A DNA stretch of 64,000 bases from Polaromonas sp. C04. GTDB taxonomy: Bacteria; Pseudomonadota; Gammaproteobacteria; Burkholderiales; Burkholderiaceae_C. Below, one piece after another: positions 8,802-19,629 of the stretch. Location of the stretch: positions 124,001-188,000 of the forward strand of contig NZ_MUNS01000028.1 of the NCBI RefSeq assembly GCF_002002705.1, read 5' to 3'. A program made the position numbers and the translations under genes. Position 1 is the stretch's first letter. Every line of letters begins with the position of its first letter. The notes under the pieces are model-generated. The model saw only the letters and a program-made list of their open reading frames with translations. It did no database searches and was not told the origin of the DNA.

Positions 8802-8832
8802 CTGAAATATCTCAATTGTTTAATTATTTCAG
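8802..8832. promoter_or_regulatory. Palindromic operator between lrp and dadA
   Basis: CTGAAATA at 8802-8809 and its exact reverse complement TATTTCAG at 8825-8832 are separated by 15 bases, a centre-to-centre distance of about 23 bases (roughly two helical turns). The surrounding intergenic DNA is AT-rich. It is probably the binding site for the divergently encoded Lrp-type regulator. I could not define a convincing -35/-10 pair for either gene. Confidence 0.6.
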
Positions 8833-8894
8833 TGAATCTTGTGGCAATCAAATTAATAAACTAGCGACATATCTTGTTAACTGTGGGGTATGCC

Positions 8895-10196
8895 ATGAAA
8901 GTGATCGTTTTGGGCGGCGGTGTCATCGGCACCACGACGGCGTATTACCTGGCCCGTTCGGGCGCCGAGGTCACCGTGCTCGATCGCCAGGGCGGCCCGG
9001 CGCAGGAAACCAGCTTTGCCAATGCCGGTCAGGTCTCGCCCGGCTATTCCACACCCTGGGCTGCGCCCGGCATTCCGCTCAAGGCGCTGAAGTGGATGTT
9101 CCAGAAGCATGCGCCACTGTCGATCCGGCCCGATGGCAGCCTGTTCCAGCTGCGCTGGATGGCGGCGATGCTGAAAAACTGCTCGGCCGACCGCTACGCG
9201 GTCAACAAGGAGCGCATGATGCGCGTGGCCGAATACAGCCGCGGCTGCCTGCGCCAGCTGCGTCTGGATACCGGTATCCAGTACGAGCAGCGCACCGGCG
9301 GCACGCTGCAGCTGTTTCGCACGCAGGCGCAGCTCGACGCCGTGCAGCGCGATGTGGCCGTGCTGCAGGAGTGCGGCGTGCCCTTTGAGTTGCTCGATCG
9401 CGACCAGCTCGCCATTGCCGAGCCGGCCTTGGCCCAGGCGCGTGAGCGTTTGACCGGCGGCCTGCGCCTGCCGAACGACGAAACCGGTGATTGCCACCTG
9501 TTTACCCAGGGCCTGGCCGCGCTCGCGCGGGGGCTGGGCGTGGATTTTCGTTTCGACCAGACGGTCGATGGCCTGGTCACCGAGGGCGGCCGCATCACCG
9601 GCGTGCGCGCGGGTGGTCAGGTCTTGACGGCCGATCGCTACGTGCTGGCCTTCGGCAGCTATTCGCGCCGCTTTATGGCGCCGCTGGGGCTCGACCTTCC
9701 GGTCTATCCGGTCAAGGGCTACTCGCTGACCGTGCCGCTGCTCAATCCCGAACTGGCGCCGCAATCGACCGTGCTGGACGAGACCTACAAGGTGGCCGTG
9801 ACCCGCTTCGACAAGCGCATCCGGGTCGGCGGCATGGCCGAATTGGCGGGCTTTGACCTGCGCCTGAACCCGCGCCGGCGCGCAACGCTGGAGCATGTCG
9901 TGAGCGACCTGTTCCCGGGCGGCGACCTGCCCAAGGCGGAGTTCTGGACCGGCCTGCGCCCCATGACGCCCGACAGCACGCCCATCATTGGCGCCACGCC
10001 CTATGCCAACCTGTTCCTCAACACCGGCCACGGCACCCTGGGCTGGACCATGGCCTGCGGCTCCGGCAAGCTGGTGGCCGACCTGGTGACGGGCCACAAG
10101 CCCGAGATCCGCACCGATGGTCTTGCGCTGGATCGCTACCTGCCGCCCTCGCGCACACGGCCAGCCAGCACGGGGCCGGCCGGCGCTCCGGCGTGA
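8895..10196 (+). CDS. dadA: D-amino acid dehydrogenase small subunit DadA
   Basis: FAD-dependent membrane-associated dehydrogenase of 433 residues that oxidises D-alanine and other D-amino acids to 2-oxo acids, passing electrons to the respiratory chain. The N-terminal Rossmann motif [19 protein letters not shown] binds FAD. Other DadA signatures are [19 protein letters not shown] at about residues 42-60 and the C-terminal [16 protein letters not shown]. The ATG at 8895 begins the canonical MKVIVLGGG. No racemase gene is adjacent. Confidence 0.95.
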   Translation: MKVIVLGGGVIGTTTAYYLARSGAEVTVLDRQGGPAQETSFANAGQVSPGYSTPWAAPGIPLKALKWMFQKHAPLSIRPDGSLFQLRWMAAMLKNCSADRYAVNKERMMRVAEYSRGCLRQLRLDTGIQYEQRTGGTLQLFRTQAQLDAVQRDVAVLQECGVPFELLDRDQLAIAEPALAQARERLTGGLRLPNDETGDCHLFTQGLAALARGLGVDFRFDQTVDGLVTEGGRITGVRAGGQVLTADRYVLAFGSYSRRFMAPLGLDLPVYPVKGYSLTVPLLNPELAPQSTVLDETYKVAVTRFDKRIRVGGMAELAGFDLRLNPRRRATLEHVVSDLFPGGDLPKAEFWTGLRPMTPDSTPIIGATPYANLFLNTGHGTLGWTMACGSGKLVADLVTGHKPEIRTDGLALDRYLPPSRTRPASTGPAGAPA

Positions 10197-10249
10197 GCCG
10201 CAGGGCGCCTCCCAACGTTCTCAAGCCGAATACTGCAGCGTGGCGCTGA

Positions 10250-12310
10250 TTACTCTTCCTCGCGCACCCGGTGCTGCCCCACCAAGGTCTGCTGCATGGC
10301 CGGTGGCACAGCTTCGTAATGCGACAGTGCAATGGTGTAGCGGCCCTGCCCGCTGGTCATGGCATTGAGCCGCGACTGGTAGCCTGACAGCTCGGACAGC
10401 GGCACCTGGCCGCGAATCAGCATCATTCCCGCCGCCACATTGGACGTGCCGGTGACCAGGCCGCGCCGGGTCGACAGGTCGCCCGTGACGTCACCTGTCG
10501 ACTGGTCGGGCGCCGCGATGTCGATCTGGACGATGGGCTCCAGCACAATGGCGCGCGCCTCGCGGATCGCCGCCATGAACGCCTTGCGTCCCGCGGTGGC
10601 AAAGGCGATGTCCTTGCTGTCGACGCTGTGGTGCTTGCCGTCGTAGACCACCACGCGCACATCGACCACCGGGTAGCCGGCGATGGCGCCTTGCGTGAGC
10701 ACCTCACGCACGCCTTTCTCGACGGCGGGGATGTACTGGCTCGGGATCGTTCCGCCCCTGACCTGGTCGACGAACTCGAAGCCGGTGCCGCGCGCCAGCG
10801 GTTCGACGCGCAGGAACACCTCGCCGAACTGGCCAGCCCCGCCCGTCTGTTTCTTGTGGCGATGGTGACCTTCGGCCGGCACCGTCACGGTCTCGCGGTA
10901 GGCAATGCGCGGCGGGCGTGTATTGACTTCGAAGTGGTACACCTCGCGCAGCCGCTCGAGCAGCACGCGCAGGTGCAGCTCGCCCAGGCCGTAGACCACG
11001 GTCTCGTTGGTGGCCGCGACATGCTCGACCCGCAGGCAGGGGTCTTCGCCGACCAGCTTGCCGAGGATCTCCCACATGCGCTGCTCGTCGCCGTGCCGCT
11101 TGGGCTCGATCGCCAGCCCGTGCACCGGGATCGGAAAATCCAGCGGCGCCAGATGAATGCGGTCGTCCTCGGGCGCGTCGTGCAGCACGGCGTCGAACTG
11201 GATCTCATCGACCTTGGCGACTGCCACGATGTCGCCCGGCAGCGCCCGCGGCACCTCCACATGGTCCTTGCCCTGGAGCATGAACAGATGGCCCACCTTG
11301 AACGGCTTGCGACTGTCGCCGATATAGAGCTGGCTGTCCCGGGTGAGCGTGCCCTGGTGCACGCGGAAGATGCCCAGCTTGCCGACATACGGGTCCACCG
11401 TGACCTTGAACACATGCGCCAGCACATGCAGCGACGGGTCGGGCCTGGCGCGCATGGGCCGCGCGGCAGCGCCTTCACCGACGAGGAAATCGGGCGGGTT
11501 GGCCTCCGTGGGGTCGGGCAGCAGTTTGACGATCACGTCCAGCAATTCGGCCACGCCGGCCCCGCTGCGGGCCGAGGCGAAACAGACCGGAATCAGGTGC
11601 CCTTCGCGCAGGGCCTGTTCGAGCGGCGCGTGCAGCTCGCGGGGGTCGACATCGCCCTCATTGAGGTAGCGGTCGACGAATGCCGCATCGACCTCGACCA
11701 CCTGCTCGACGAGTGCGCGATGCGCCGCGTCGACCGCGCCGATATCGGAATGCCCGTCGCGATTGAAGAAGCAGTCGACGACCCGCGTGCCCGCGGCGTC
11801 AGGCAGGTTCAGCGGCAGGCATTCGCGCCCGAAGGCGGCCTGAATCTGCGCCAGCAAATCCGCCAGATTGACCCCCTGCGCGTCGATCCTGTTGACGATG
11901 ATCATGCGCGTGAGGTGGCGCGATGCCGCGTACTCCATCATGCGCAGCGCCATCGGCTCGATGCCGGTGCTGGCGTTGATGACGATGGCCGCGGTTTCCA
12001 CCGCCTCCAGCGCGGGCAGGCTCTGGCCGAGAAAATCGGGCCCGCCGGGCGTGTCGATGAAATGGAGCCGCGTCCCGGCGTGTGTCAGGTGCATCACTGA
12101 CGCGTTGAGCGAGTGCTGCATGCGGCGCTCCAGCGGGTCATGGTCGCTGACGGTGCTGCCGCGCTCAATGCTGCCCGGCGCGCCGATGGTGCCCGACCGG
12201 TACAGCAAGGCCTCGGCAAGGGTGGTCTTGCCTGCGGCAGACGCCCCCACGAGCGCCAGCGTGCGCACTGCTTGCATTTCGGCCGCGAGGCCGTTCGATC
12301 GGCTTGGCAT
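10250..12310 (-). CDS. Elongation factor G-like GTPase (non-canonical, FusA2/EF-G2 group)
   Basis: 686 residues with the domain layout of EF-G: GTPase domain, OB-like domain, ferredoxin-like domains and a domain IV/V tail ending near residue 680. P-loop GASAAGKT is at 22-29. The G3 motif reads DTPGG at 86-90 instead of DTPGH, so the catalytic His is missing, and G4 is NRID at 140-143 instead of NKxD. This is the EF-G-like paralogue found besides the true fusA, not the translocase itself; its role is unknown. GGAGGAG lies 8 bases before the ATG, next to a small GCCCGC/GCGGGC hairpin (12327-12341). Confidence 0.88.
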   Translation of the reverse strand: MPSRSNGLAAEMQAVRTLALVGASAAGKTTLAEALLYRSGTIGAPGSIERGSTVSDHDPLERRMQHSLNASVMHLTHAGTRLHFIDTPGGPDFLGQSLPALEAVETAAIVINASTGIEPMALRMMEYAASRHLTRMIIVNRIDAQGVNLADLLAQIQAAFGRECLPLNLPDAAGTRVVDCFFNRDGHSDIGAVDAAHRALVEQVVEVDAAFVDRYLNEGDVDPRELHAPLEQALREGHLIPVCFASARSGAGVAELLDVIVKLLPDPTEANPPDFLVGEGAAARPMRARPDPSLHVLAHVFKVTVDPYVGKLGIFRVHQGTLTRDSQLYIGDSRKPFKVGHLFMLQGKDHVEVPRALPGDIVAVAKVDEIQFDAVLHDAPEDDRIHLAPLDFPIPVHGLAIEPKRHGDEQRMWEILGKLVGEDPCLRVEHVAATNETVVYGLGELHLRVLLERLREVYHFEVNTRPPRIAYRETVTVPAEGHHRHKKQTGGAGQFGEVFLRVEPLARGTGFEFVDQVRGGTIPSQYIPAVEKGVREVLTQGAIAGYPVVDVRVVVYDGKHHSVDSKDIAFATAGRKAFMAAIREARAIVLEPIVQIDIAAPDQSTGDVTGDLSTRRGLVTGTSNVAAGMMLIRGQVPLSELSGYQSRLNAMTSGQGRYTIALSHYEAVPPAMQQTLVGQHRVREEE

Positions 12311-12452
12311 GAGTGAGTCTCCTCCAGCCCGCAAGGCGGGCCGGGCCGTCCGGTTGAGATCGCGAGTTCCGCTTTGACGACAATCCAGCGTACAGGAATG
12401 ACCGATCCGGCGCAAGCCGGCTTTGTAGCGCCAGGGCCGTCGCCGCGCAGGC

Positions 12453-13334
12453 TCAGGTCTTGCGTGCCGGCGCCAGCACCGAGCCGATCGCCGCCACCAT
12501 CAGCACCACGGCCGTCCAGTCCTGCCAGTGCAGCACCTCGTGCAGCCATACGGCGCCGCTGAACACGCCCAGGATGGGGGTGAGCATCACGCTCAGCGTG
12601 GAGGCCACCGGCGGCAGGCCGCGCGCCAGGAAAAACCAGGCGGCCTGGGCAAAGCCGAAGACCAGCACGGCATTGAACAGGATCGCGGCCCAGGTCGCGC
12701 CGGACGGTGTCTTCCACTGCGATGTCTCGAACAGCAGGGCCAGCAGCGTCATGACGGCGGTGGTCAGCGCCGTCATCCAGAACGACAGCGTGAGCGTGGC
12801 CACCGGCAGGGTCGTGCGGCGCAGCATCTGCGTGCCGACCGCCCAGGCGGCGGCGGCAACCAGGGCCTCCATCACGCCCAGCGGGCTGCCCGTGAGGTGC
12901 GTGAATTCGTACCACAGCAGCAGCACCACGCCGGCGCCGGCCGCCACCACGCCGGCCCAGGCGCGCGGCAGCATCCTGTTGCCAAAGAACAGGGCGCCCA
13001 GCACGGCCGAGAAGATCGGCATGGTGTAGCCCAGGATCGCCGCGCGCCCGCTGGACAGCGACTTGACGGCCAGGATGATCAGGCCCTGCCAGATAAACAT
13101 GTTGGCGAAGGCGAGCCAGAACAGCTCGCGCCAGTGTTCGCGCGCGACGCCCAGCGGCACCCTCATCCCGCGCAAGACCAGCCACAGCACCGGCAGGCTC
13201 AGCCACATCGAGAGCGCGCGAAAGGTCAGCGGCGGGAAGTCGGTGACGCCCAGTTTCATGATCGGCCAGTTCAGGCCCCAGATCAGGGTCAGCAAGGCCA
13301 GGGTGACGAGCTGGCGCCGGGAAAGTGCATGCAT
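12453..13334 (-). CDS. EamA/DMT-family transporter
   Basis: Inner membrane protein of 293 residues with about ten predicted hydrophobic helices and two EamA repeats (first begins [16 protein letters not shown], second begins with the [15 protein letters not shown] stretch). Drug/metabolite transporter superfamily; substrate unknown, commonly amino acids or small metabolites. The start at 13334 was chosen because it begins just before the first helix. It diverges from pyrF with only 37 bases between starts. The other EamA gene at 14222-15181 is on the far side of pyrF. Confidence 0.88.
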   Translation of the reverse strand: MHALSRRQLVTLALLTLIWGLNWPIMKLGVTDFPPLTFRALSMWLSLPVLWLVLRGMRVPLGVAREHWRELFWLAFANMFIWQGLIILAVKSLSSGRAAILGYTMPIFSAVLGALFFGNRMLPRAWAGVVAAGAGVVLLLWYEFTHLTGSPLGVMEALVAAAAWAVGTQMLRRTTLPVATLTLSFWMTALTTAVMTLLALLFETSQWKTPSGATWAAILFNAVLVFGFAQAAWFFLARGLPPVASTLSVMLTPILGVFSGAVWLHEVLHWQDWTAVVLMVAAIGSVLAPARKT

Positions 13335-13371
13335 GGGGGCCGATTGTGCCGGTAACCGTAAAATTGCCGCC

Positions 13372-14196
13372 ATGACCTTCCTCGACATGCTGCACAGCGC
13401 CGAGCGCCGCAACGGCTCCCTGCTGTGCGTGGGGCTGGACCCCGAACCGGCCAAGTTCCCGGACCACCTCAAGGGCGACGCCAGCCGGATTTACGACTTC
13501 TGCGCCGCCATCGTCGATGCCACGGCCGACCTGGTGATTGCCTTCAAGCCGCAGATTGCCTACTTCGCCGCGCACCGCGCCGAAGACCAGCTCGAGCGGC
13601 TCATGGAACATCTGCGCCGCAATGCACCGCAGGTGCCCGTCATCCTGGACGCCAAGCGCGGCGACATCGGTGCCACGGCCGAGCAGTACGCCAGGGAGGC
13701 GTTCGAGCGCTACGGCGCCGATGCGGTGACGCTGTCGCCCTTCATGGGCTTCGACTCGATCCAGCCCTACCTCCAATACGAGGGCAAGGGCGCCTTCTTG
13801 CTGTGCCGCACCTCCAACCCGGGCGGCGACGACCTGCAAAACCAGCGCCTGTCCAGCGTGCCCGGCGAGCCGCTCCTGTACGAGCACGTGGCGCGGCTCG
13901 CGCAGGGACCGTGGAACCTGAATGGCCAGCTCGGCCTGGTGGTGGGCGCGACCTATCCCGCCGAGATCGAGCGCGTGCGTGCGCTCGCGCCCACCGTGCC
14001 GCTGTTGATTCCCGGCGTCGGCGCGCAGGGCGGCGATGCGGCGGCCACGGTCAAGGCCGGCTGGCGCGCCGATGCGCCGATCGTGGTGAACTCGTCGCGC
14101 GCCATCCTCTACGCGTCGTCGGGCGAAGGCTTTGCCGAGGCCGCGCGGCGCGCGGCGCGCAAGACGCGCGACGTGCTGCAGGCGGCGCGGGGCTGA
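13372..14196 (+). CDS. pyrF: Orotidine 5'-phosphate decarboxylase (type 2)
   Basis: Last step of UMP synthesis, OMP to UMP. 274 residues, the length of the type 2 (Burkholderiales/actinobacterial) enzyme. The catalytic Lys/Asp tetrad lies in [10 protein letters not shown], the phosphate loop near PGVGAQGGD, and the N-terminal LCVGLDPEP is typical. The ATG at 13372 starts the family N-terminus. It is convergent with the second EamA gene, with only 25 bases between stops; the gap is filled by a family B repeat. Confidence 0.96.
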   Translation: MTFLDMLHSAERRNGSLLCVGLDPEPAKFPDHLKGDASRIYDFCAAIVDATADLVIAFKPQIAYFAAHRAEDQLERLMEHLRRNAPQVPVILDAKRGDIGATAEQYAREAFERYGADAVTLSPFMGFDSIQPYLQYEGKGAFLLCRTSNPGGDDLQNQRLSSVPGEPLLYEHVARLAQGPWNLNGQLGLVVGATYPAEIERVRALAPTVPLLIPGVGAQGGDAAATVKAGWRADAPIVVNSSRAILYASSGEGFAEAARRAARKTRDVLQAARG

Positions 14197-14202
14197 ATCC
14201 TG

Positions 14203-14268
14203 GTTGCTATTGATCCAGTAGCTAGATGTGCTGATCCGGTAAGGGCTGGAAGCTCTTTTTGTTCAGAT
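14203..14268 (+). repeat. Family B dispersed repeat at the pyrF/EamA 3' ends
   Basis: TTGCTATTGATCCAGTAGCT, then GTAAGGGCTGGAAGCTCTTT, follow the family B layout. The repeat begins just after pyrF and extends into the end of the convergent EamA gene, so the last 12-15 residues of that transporter (ending QPLPDQHI) and its stop codon come from repeat DNA. Confidence 0.7.
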
Positions 14269-15181
14269 ACCGGTCACCAAACAAGACGCAAGCCAGCGCC
14301 GCGACCACCAGCGCAATGCCCGCCCATTGCCAGGCGGTGACGCTCTCGCCGAGTACCAGCATGCCGGCCGCCAGCCCCACCACCGGCACGCCCAGTCCGA
14401 AGGGCGCCACGCGGTTGGCGGCGTGGCGCTTGAGCAGCGCAGTCCACAACCCATAGGCACCGGTGGTGGCGGCCCAGCCGAGGTAGGCAATGGCGAACCA
14501 GGTGCTCAGCGGCACAGCGCGCCAACTGGCCAGGTGCAGCCAGCGTGTGGCGCCGTCGTCGAACACCATGGACAGCGCGATGAACGGCACGATCGGCACC
14601 AGGCTGCTCCAGACCACGAACGCCAGCGCGTCGAACTGCGGGGTGGCCTGCTGCGCCTTGCGCGCCACGATGTTGGAGCCCGCCCACATGGCCGCGGCGC
14701 CCAGGTTCAGGACAAAGCCCAAAGCGGTGGTAGCCCGCGCGGTGTCGAGATGAGGTGCTATGTAGTTCATGGCAAAGCAGGCCAGCCCCAGGGCCGCCAG
14801 CAGCAGCCCGGCCTGCAGGGCGCGGGTGGCGCGTTCACGCAGCAGCACGAAGCTGAATATCGCAGTGAAAAAGAGCTGGGTCTGCATCAGCACGGAGGCC
14901 AGCGCCGCCGTCATGCCGACCTTGAGCGCCATGAACAAAAAGCCGAATTGCCCCAAGCCCTGGAACAGGCCGAACAGCACGACCCACTTCCAGTGCAGCC
15001 TGGGCGGGCGGATGAAAAAAACCAGGGGCAACACGGCCGCCGCGAAGCGCGCCGCGCCCAGCTGGAACGGCGTGAAGTCGTGCAGCGCGAACTTCATGGC
15101 GACAAAATTCAACCCCCAGATCACCACCACGGCCAGCGCGGCCAGCAGATCGCGGGGGGTGAAGCGGGCGTGCCTCATCAT
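14222..15181 (-). CDS. EamA/DMT-family transporter
   Basis: Inner membrane transporter of 319 residues with two EamA repeats and about ten helices (first helix [20 protein letters not shown]). The substrate is unknown; the overall look is that of the YddG/RhaT-like amino acid exporters. The start codon overlaps the uvrA stop (ATGATGA at 15175-15181), so ATG 15181 or 15178 is used and translation is coupled to uvrA. The C-terminal tail is encoded by a family B repeat and is probably not part of the conserved fold. Confidence 0.88.
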   Translation of the reverse strand: MMRHARFTPRDLLAALAVVVIWGLNFVAMKFALHDFTPFQLGAARFAAAVLPLVFFIRPPRLHWKWVVLFGLFQGLGQFGFLFMALKVGMTAALASVLMQTQLFFTAIFSFVLLRERATRALQAGLLLAALGLACFAMNYIAPHLDTARATTALGFVLNLGAAAMWAGSNIVARKAQQATPQFDALAFVVWSSLVPIVPFIALSMVFDDGATRWLHLASWRAVPLSTWFAIAYLGWAATTGAYGLWTALLKRHAANRVAPFGLGVPVVGLAAGMLVLGESVTAWQWAGIALVVAALACVLFGDRYLNKKSFQPLPDQHI

Positions 15182-18100
15182 GCGGCGGCCTGCGAGACGC
15201 AGGGCTGCTCGCCGAGCAGAAGCCGTTTCAGATAGCGCCCCGTGTGGCTGTCCGGATTCGCCGCGATGGTCTCGGGCGTGCCCACGCCCACCACCAGGCC
15301 GCCGCCGGCGCCGCCTTCGGGGCCCATGTCGATGATCCAGTCGGCGGTCTTGATGACGTCCAGGTTGTGCTCGATCACCACGATGGTGTTGCCCGCGTCG
15401 CGCAGGTGCTGCAGCACGTGCAGCAGCAGGGCGATGTCGGCGAAGTGCAGGCCGGTGGTCGGCTCGTCCAGGATGTACAGCGTGCGTCCCGTGTCGCGCT
15501 TGGACAGCTCGAGCGCGAGCTTGACGCGCTGCGCCTCGCCGCCCGACAGCGTGGTGGCGGCCTGGCCGAGCTTGAGGTAGGACAGGCCGACGTCGAGCAG
15601 GGTCTGCAGCTTGCGCGCGATGTTGGGCACGGCCTTGAGGAATTCGTGCGCGGCCTCGACCGTGAGGTCGAGGATCTGCGCAATGTTTTTGCCCTTGTAG
15701 AGCACCTCCAGCGTTTCGCGGTTGTAGCGCTGGCCATGGCAGACATCGCAGGGCACGTAGACATCGGGCAGGAAGTGCATCTCGACCTTGACCACGCCGT
15801 CGCCCTGGCAGGCCTCGCAGCGCCCGCCCGCCACGTTGAACGAAAACCGCCCCGGGCCGTAGCCGCGCTCGCGCGCCATCGGCATCTCGGCCATCAGTTC
15901 GCGCATCGGCGTGAACAACCCGGTGTAGGTGGCCGGGTTGCTGCGCGGCGTGCGCCCGATCGGCGACTGGTCGACGTTGATGACCTTGTCGAAATGCTCG
16001 ATGCCGAGGATCTCTTCGTGCGGCGCCGGCTCGTCGTGGGCGCGGTACAGCGTGCGCGCCACGGCCGTGTACAGCGTGTCGTTCACCAGCGTGGACTTGC
16101 CCGAGCCCGAGACGCCGGTCACGCAGGTCAGCAGCCCGACCGGGAACGCGACACTGATTGAGCGCAAGTTGTTGCCGGTGGCATTCACCACGCGCAGCGA
16201 CTGCAGCTCGCCCTGGGTTGCCAGGTGCGCCGCCTGGCGCTCGGCGCGCGCGACCCCGGCGGCGCTCGGGGGAAACCGGGACGGGCCTTTCTTCTCCACG
16301 GTGGCCGGGGCCACGGTCGGCAGCCAAGGGGTGCGCCGCGCAGGCACGGCGATCTTGCGCACGCCCGCCAGGTACTGGCCGGTCAGTGAGTCCGGGTTGG
16401 CCCGGACCTGCTCGAAGGTGCCCTGCGCGATCACGCGCCCGCCGTGCACGCCGGCGCCCAGTCCCATGTCGATCACATGGTCGGCGGCGCGCATCATGTC
16501 CTCGTCGTGCTCGACCACCAGCACGCTGTTGCCGATGTCGCGCAGGTGTTTCAGCGTGCCGATCAGGCGGTCGTTGTCGCGCTGGTGCAGGCCGATGCTG
16601 GGCTCGTCCAGCACATACATCACGCCGGTCAGGCCCGAGCCGATCTGCGAGGCCAGGCGGATGCGCTGCGACTCGCCGCCGCTGAGGGTTTCGGCGCTGC
16701 GGTCCAGGCTCAGGTAGTTCAGGCCCACGTCGTTGAGGAATTTCAGCCGCAGGCCGATCTCGCGCACCACCTTGTCGGCGATCTCGCCCTTGGCGCCGCG
16801 CATCTTGAGGGTGCTGAAATAGGCAAAGCTGTCGCGCAGCGTGGCCTGGCTGATCTCGAAGATGGCGCGCGCCTGCGCGCCCTCTCCCACCTTGACGTGG
16901 CGTGCCTCGCGTTTGAGCCGCGTGCCGCCGCACTCCACGCAGGGCTGGGTGCTGCGGTAGCGTGCCAGGTCTTCGCGCACCAGCACCGAGTCGGTCTCGC
17001 GCCAGCGCCGCGCCATGTTCGGGATCACGCCCTCGAACGGGTGCTTCTTGCTGACCTTCTTGCCCTGCGAGGCGCCGGAGTCCATCACATAGCTGAAGCG
17101 GATCTCCTCCTCGCCCGAGCCGTGCAGGATGGCGTCGCGGATGTGCGGCTCGAGCGTCTCGAACGGCGCTTCCAGGTCGAATTTGTAGTGCCGGGCCAGG
17201 CTTTCCAGCAGCGCAAAGTAGTAGCCGTTGCGCCGGTCCCAGCCCTTGATGGCGCCGCTGGCCAGGCTCAGCGAGGGAAAGGCGACGACGCGGGCCGGGT
17301 CGAAAAACTCCTGCGAGCCCAGGCCGTCGCAGGCCGGGCAGGCGCCGACCGGCGAGTTGAAGGAAAACAGCCGTGGCTCCAGCTCGCTGATGGAGTAGCC
17401 GCACACCGGGCAGGAGAACTTGGCGTTGAACAGGTGTTCGCGGCCGCTGTCCATCTCCAGCGCGATGGCCCGGCCGTCGGCCAGCCGCAGCGCCGCCTCG
17501 AAGCTCTCGGCCAGCCGCTGCTGCAGGTCGGGCCGCACCCGGACGCGGTCTATCACCACGTCGATGTTGTGCTTTTCGGCCTTCTTGAGCTTGGGCAGGT
17601 CGTCGTATTCATACGCCGCCCCATCGACCCGAAAGCGCACGTAGCCCTGCGCCTGCAGGTCGGCAAACACGTCCAGAAACTCGCCCTTGCGGTCGCGCGC
17701 GATGGGCGCAAGGATCATCAGCCGTATGTGCTGCTGTTCGCCCCCACGCTCGGCACTGTCGTGTTCCTGCTGCCCCCCGAGGGGGCTCTCGCTGCTTGGG
17801 GCGGCCCGGCGCTGCTCCGGCAGCGCCAGCACCGCATCGACCATCTGGCTCACGGACTGCTGCTGCAGCGGCAGGTCGTGGTCCGGGCAGTAGGGCGTGC
17901 CGGCGCGCGCGAACAGCAGGCGCAGGTAGTCGTGGATCTCGGTCACCGTGCCGACGGTGGAACGCGGGTTGTGGCTGGTGGCCTTCTGCTCGATCGAGAT
18001 GGCCGGCGACAGGCCCTCGATCATGTCCACGTCGGGCTTGTCCATCAGCTGCAGAAACTGGCGCGCATAGGTGGACAGGCTCTCGACGTAGCGGCGCTGG

Positions 18101-18318
18101 CCCTCGGCATACAGCGTGTCGAAGGCCAGGCTCGACTTGCCCGAGCCCGACAGCCCCGTGATCACCACCAGCTGGTTGCGCGGGATGTCGAGGTCGATGT
18201 TCTTGAGGTTGTGCGTGCGCGCGCCGCGGATGCTGATGCGCTGCTGCTGCAGCGCCCGGGCCAGGTATTGGCCGTTTTCAGCGGGATCGATGGGCGGGCC
18301 GTCGAAGGGAGAGTTCAA
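15178..18318 (-). CDS. uvrA: Excinuclease ABC subunit A
   Basis: DNA damage sensor ATPase of nucleotide excision repair, 1046 residues against about 940 in E. coli. Two ABC modules are visible: Walker [11 protein letters not shown] at 55-64 and [10 protein letters not shown] near residue 745, signature LSGGE motifs in each half, and two Cys4 zinc modules (CPVCGYS...CPACDG and CEACQGD...CDVCHG). The extra length comes from a 20-residue N-terminal leader, an approximately 29-residue insertion at about 170-198 encoded by a family A repeat, and a linker before the second module. The insertion falls in the UvrB-binding region just before RLMILAPI. Confidence 0.97.
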   Translation of the reverse strand: MNSPFDGPPIDPAENGQYLARALQQQRISIRGARTHNLKNIDLDIPRNQLVVITGLSGSGKSSLAFDTLYAEGQRRYVESLSTYARQFLQLMDKPDVDMIEGLSPAISIEQKATSHNPRSTVGTVTEIHDYLRLLFARAGTPYCPDHDLPLQQQSVSQMVDAVLALPEQRRAAPSSESPLGGQQEHDSAERGGEQQHIRLMILAPIARDRKGEFLDVFADLQAQGYVRFRVDGAAYEYDDLPKLKKAEKHNIDVVIDRVRVRPDLQQRLAESFEAALRLADGRAIALEMDSGREHLFNAKFSCPVCGYSISELEPRLFSFNSPVGACPACDGLGSQEFFDPARVVAFPSLSLASGAIKGWDRRNGYYFALLESLARHYKFDLEAPFETLEPHIRDAILHGSGEEEIRFSYVMDSGASQGKKVSKKHPFEGVIPNMARRWRETDSVLVREDLARYRSTQPCVECGGTRLKREARHVKVGEGAQARAIFEISQATLRDSFAYFSTLKMRGAKGEIADKVVREIGLRLKFLNDVGLNYLSLDRSAETLSGGESQRIRLASQIGSGLTGVMYVLDEPSIGLHQRDNDRLIGTLKHLRDIGNSVLVVEHDEDMMRAADHVIDMGLGAGVHGGRVIAQGTFEQVRANPDSLTGQYLAGVRKIAVPARRTPWLPTVAPATVEKKGPSRFPPSAAGVARAERQAAHLATQGELQSLRVVNATGNNLRSISVAFPVGLLTCVTGVSGSGKSTLVNDTLYTAVARTLYRAHDEPAPHEEILGIEHFDKVINVDQSPIGRTPRSNPATYTGLFTPMRELMAEMPMARERGYGPGRFSFNVAGGRCEACQGDGVVKVEMHFLPDVYVPCDVCHGQRYNRETLEVLYKGKNIAQILDLTVEAAHEFLKAVPNIARKLQTLLDVGLSYLKLGQAATTLSGGEAQRVKLALELSKRDTGRTLYILDEPTTGLHFADIALLLHVLQHLRDAGNTIVVIEHNLDVIKTADWIIDMGPEGGAGGGLVVGVGTPETIAANPDSHTGRYLKRLLLGEQPCVSQAAA
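17738..17820 (+). repeat. Family A dispersed repeat inserted in frame in uvrA
   Basis: Contains CCCCCACGCT at 17741-17750, GCTGCCCCCCGAGGGGGC near 17770, and GGGGCGGCCCGGC further right, the same order as in the copies at 41143 and 45796. It is oriented opposite to uvrA and is translated as a hydrophilic stretch containing [19 protein letters not shown] that has no counterpart in the E. coli protein as I remember it. Confidence 0.8.
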
Positions 18319-18402
18319 AATCGTGCGCGTTCGGGAAAACCCACCATGATAGTCGTTCGCACCAGGCGGTGTGGCGCCCGGCCGGCCGGCGAACCGGCAA
18401 GG

Positions 18403-19629
18403 TCAGTGGGCAGACTTTGGGGGTGGTTGAACGGACCAGGCCACAAACAGCCAGACCAGCGATAGCGCCGCGCAGGCCAGGAAAACGCCCTCGCCGGACC
18501 AGGCTTTTGCAATCCACCCGCCCAACGCGCCGCCGGCAAACAGCCCGAGCGATTGGGCGGTGTTGTAAATGCCGAGCGCCAGGCCCTTGCGTGCCGGCGG
18601 GGCCGTGCGCGACACCAGCGACGGAATCAGCGCCTCCATGAGGTTGAATGCGACGAAGAACGAAAACAGGGCCGCAATCAGCGGCACCGGCCGGGTGTAA
18701 TCGAAAGCAAACCCGAGCATCGTCAATGTCATCAGCGCCACCGCACCAATAAATACGGGGCGCATGTGACCGCGACTCTCAGCCCAGATGATCCCCGGAA
18801 CCGCCACGAGGAACGACCCCAGCGTCACGGGCAGGTAAACCATCCAATGCTGTTGCACGGCGATGCCCGCGTTCTGCACCAGGGCCACCGGCACCACCAC
18901 GAACATGGCCACCTGCGTGAAATTGACAACAAAAATACTGAAGTGCAGGCGCAGCAGGGCGGGGGTGAAGACGGAATCGCGCGGCGCGGACGCGTGCCGC
19001 TCTTTGGCGTGCGTGGTCATGGGCATGTCGGGCACGACCCACTTGATCACCGCAATGGCAAGGACCGCCAACACCCCGGTCAGGATGAACATGCCGGGCA
19101 CGCCAATCAAGTGATACAGGAGCGGCGCGGCAATCAGGGACACGATGAAGCTCATGCCAATGGTCATGCCGACAATGGCCATGGCCTTGGTGCGGTTCTC
19201 GTCCCGGGTGGAGTCGGCGATCATGGCGGAAATGGCGGCCGAGATGGCCCCGGCTCCCTGGACCGCCCGGCCCACGATGATGCCGTCCAGCGTGTGTGCG
19301 GTACCGGCCATGAAGGAACCGATCGCGAAAATGACCAGGCCGAACATCATGACCGGTTTGCGTCCAAACCGGTCGCTCGCGAGCCCGAAGGGAATCTGCA
19401 GCGCCGCCTGGGTCAGACCATAGATGCCCAGTGCCAGACCGACCAGAAACTGATCGCTGCCGCCGGGCAGGGTGCTGGTGTAGATGGCAAACACCGGCAG
19501 GATGAGGAAGAGCCCGAGCATGCGCAGGCCGTAGATCGATGCCAGCGTGATGCTGGATCGGCGCTCCTGCGCGCTCATGCTGACTCGGGGAACCCTTTTG
19601 AAGGTTTCTGGCGAAGCTGTGATAGCCAT
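18403..19629 (-). CDS. MFS transporter, YajR-like
   Basis: Major facilitator of 408 residues with twelve predicted helices. It has the loop 2-3 motif DRFGRKPVM and the N-terminal pattern YGLRMLGLFLILPVFAIYTS typical of YajR-type carriers. Substrate unknown. The gene lies between uvrA and ssb, an order common in Burkholderiales (uvrA, MFS, ssb). The start at 19629 gives a 17-residue cytoplasmic leader; ATG 19578 (MSAQERR) is also possible and neither has a strong Shine-Dalgarno. Confidence 0.9.
   Translation of the reverse strand: MAITASPETFKRVPRVSMSAQERRSSITLASIYGLRMLGLFLILPVFAIYTSTLPGGSDQFLVGLALGIYGLTQAALQIPFGLASDRFGRKPVMMFGLVIFAIGSFMAGTAHTLDGIIVGRAVQGAGAISAAISAMIADSTRDENRTKAMAIVGMTIGMSFIVSLIAAPLLYHLIGVPGMFILTGVLAVLAIAVIKWVVPDMPMTTHAKERHASAPRDSVFTPALLRLHFSIFVVNFTQVAMFVVVPVALVQNAGIAVQQHWMVYLPVTLGSFLVAVPGIIWAESRGHMRPVFIGAVALMTLTMLGFAFDYTRPVPLIAALFSFFVAFNLMEALIPSLVSRTAPPARKGLALGIYNTAQSLGLFAGGALGGWIAKAWSGEGVFLACAALSLVWLFVAWSVQPPPKSAH

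Noticed and set aside
14222-17404. A very long open frame on the minus strand spanning the EamA gene and continuing through uvrA
   Set aside because: Only the part 14222-15181 has family motifs; the rest is the out-of-frame shadow of uvrA in GC-rich DNA.
16444-18465. A 673-codon open frame on the plus strand opposite uvrA
   Set aside because: Composition rich in His, Gln, Arg and Val, with no domain, no ribosome site and full overlap with uvrA; typical antisense shadow.
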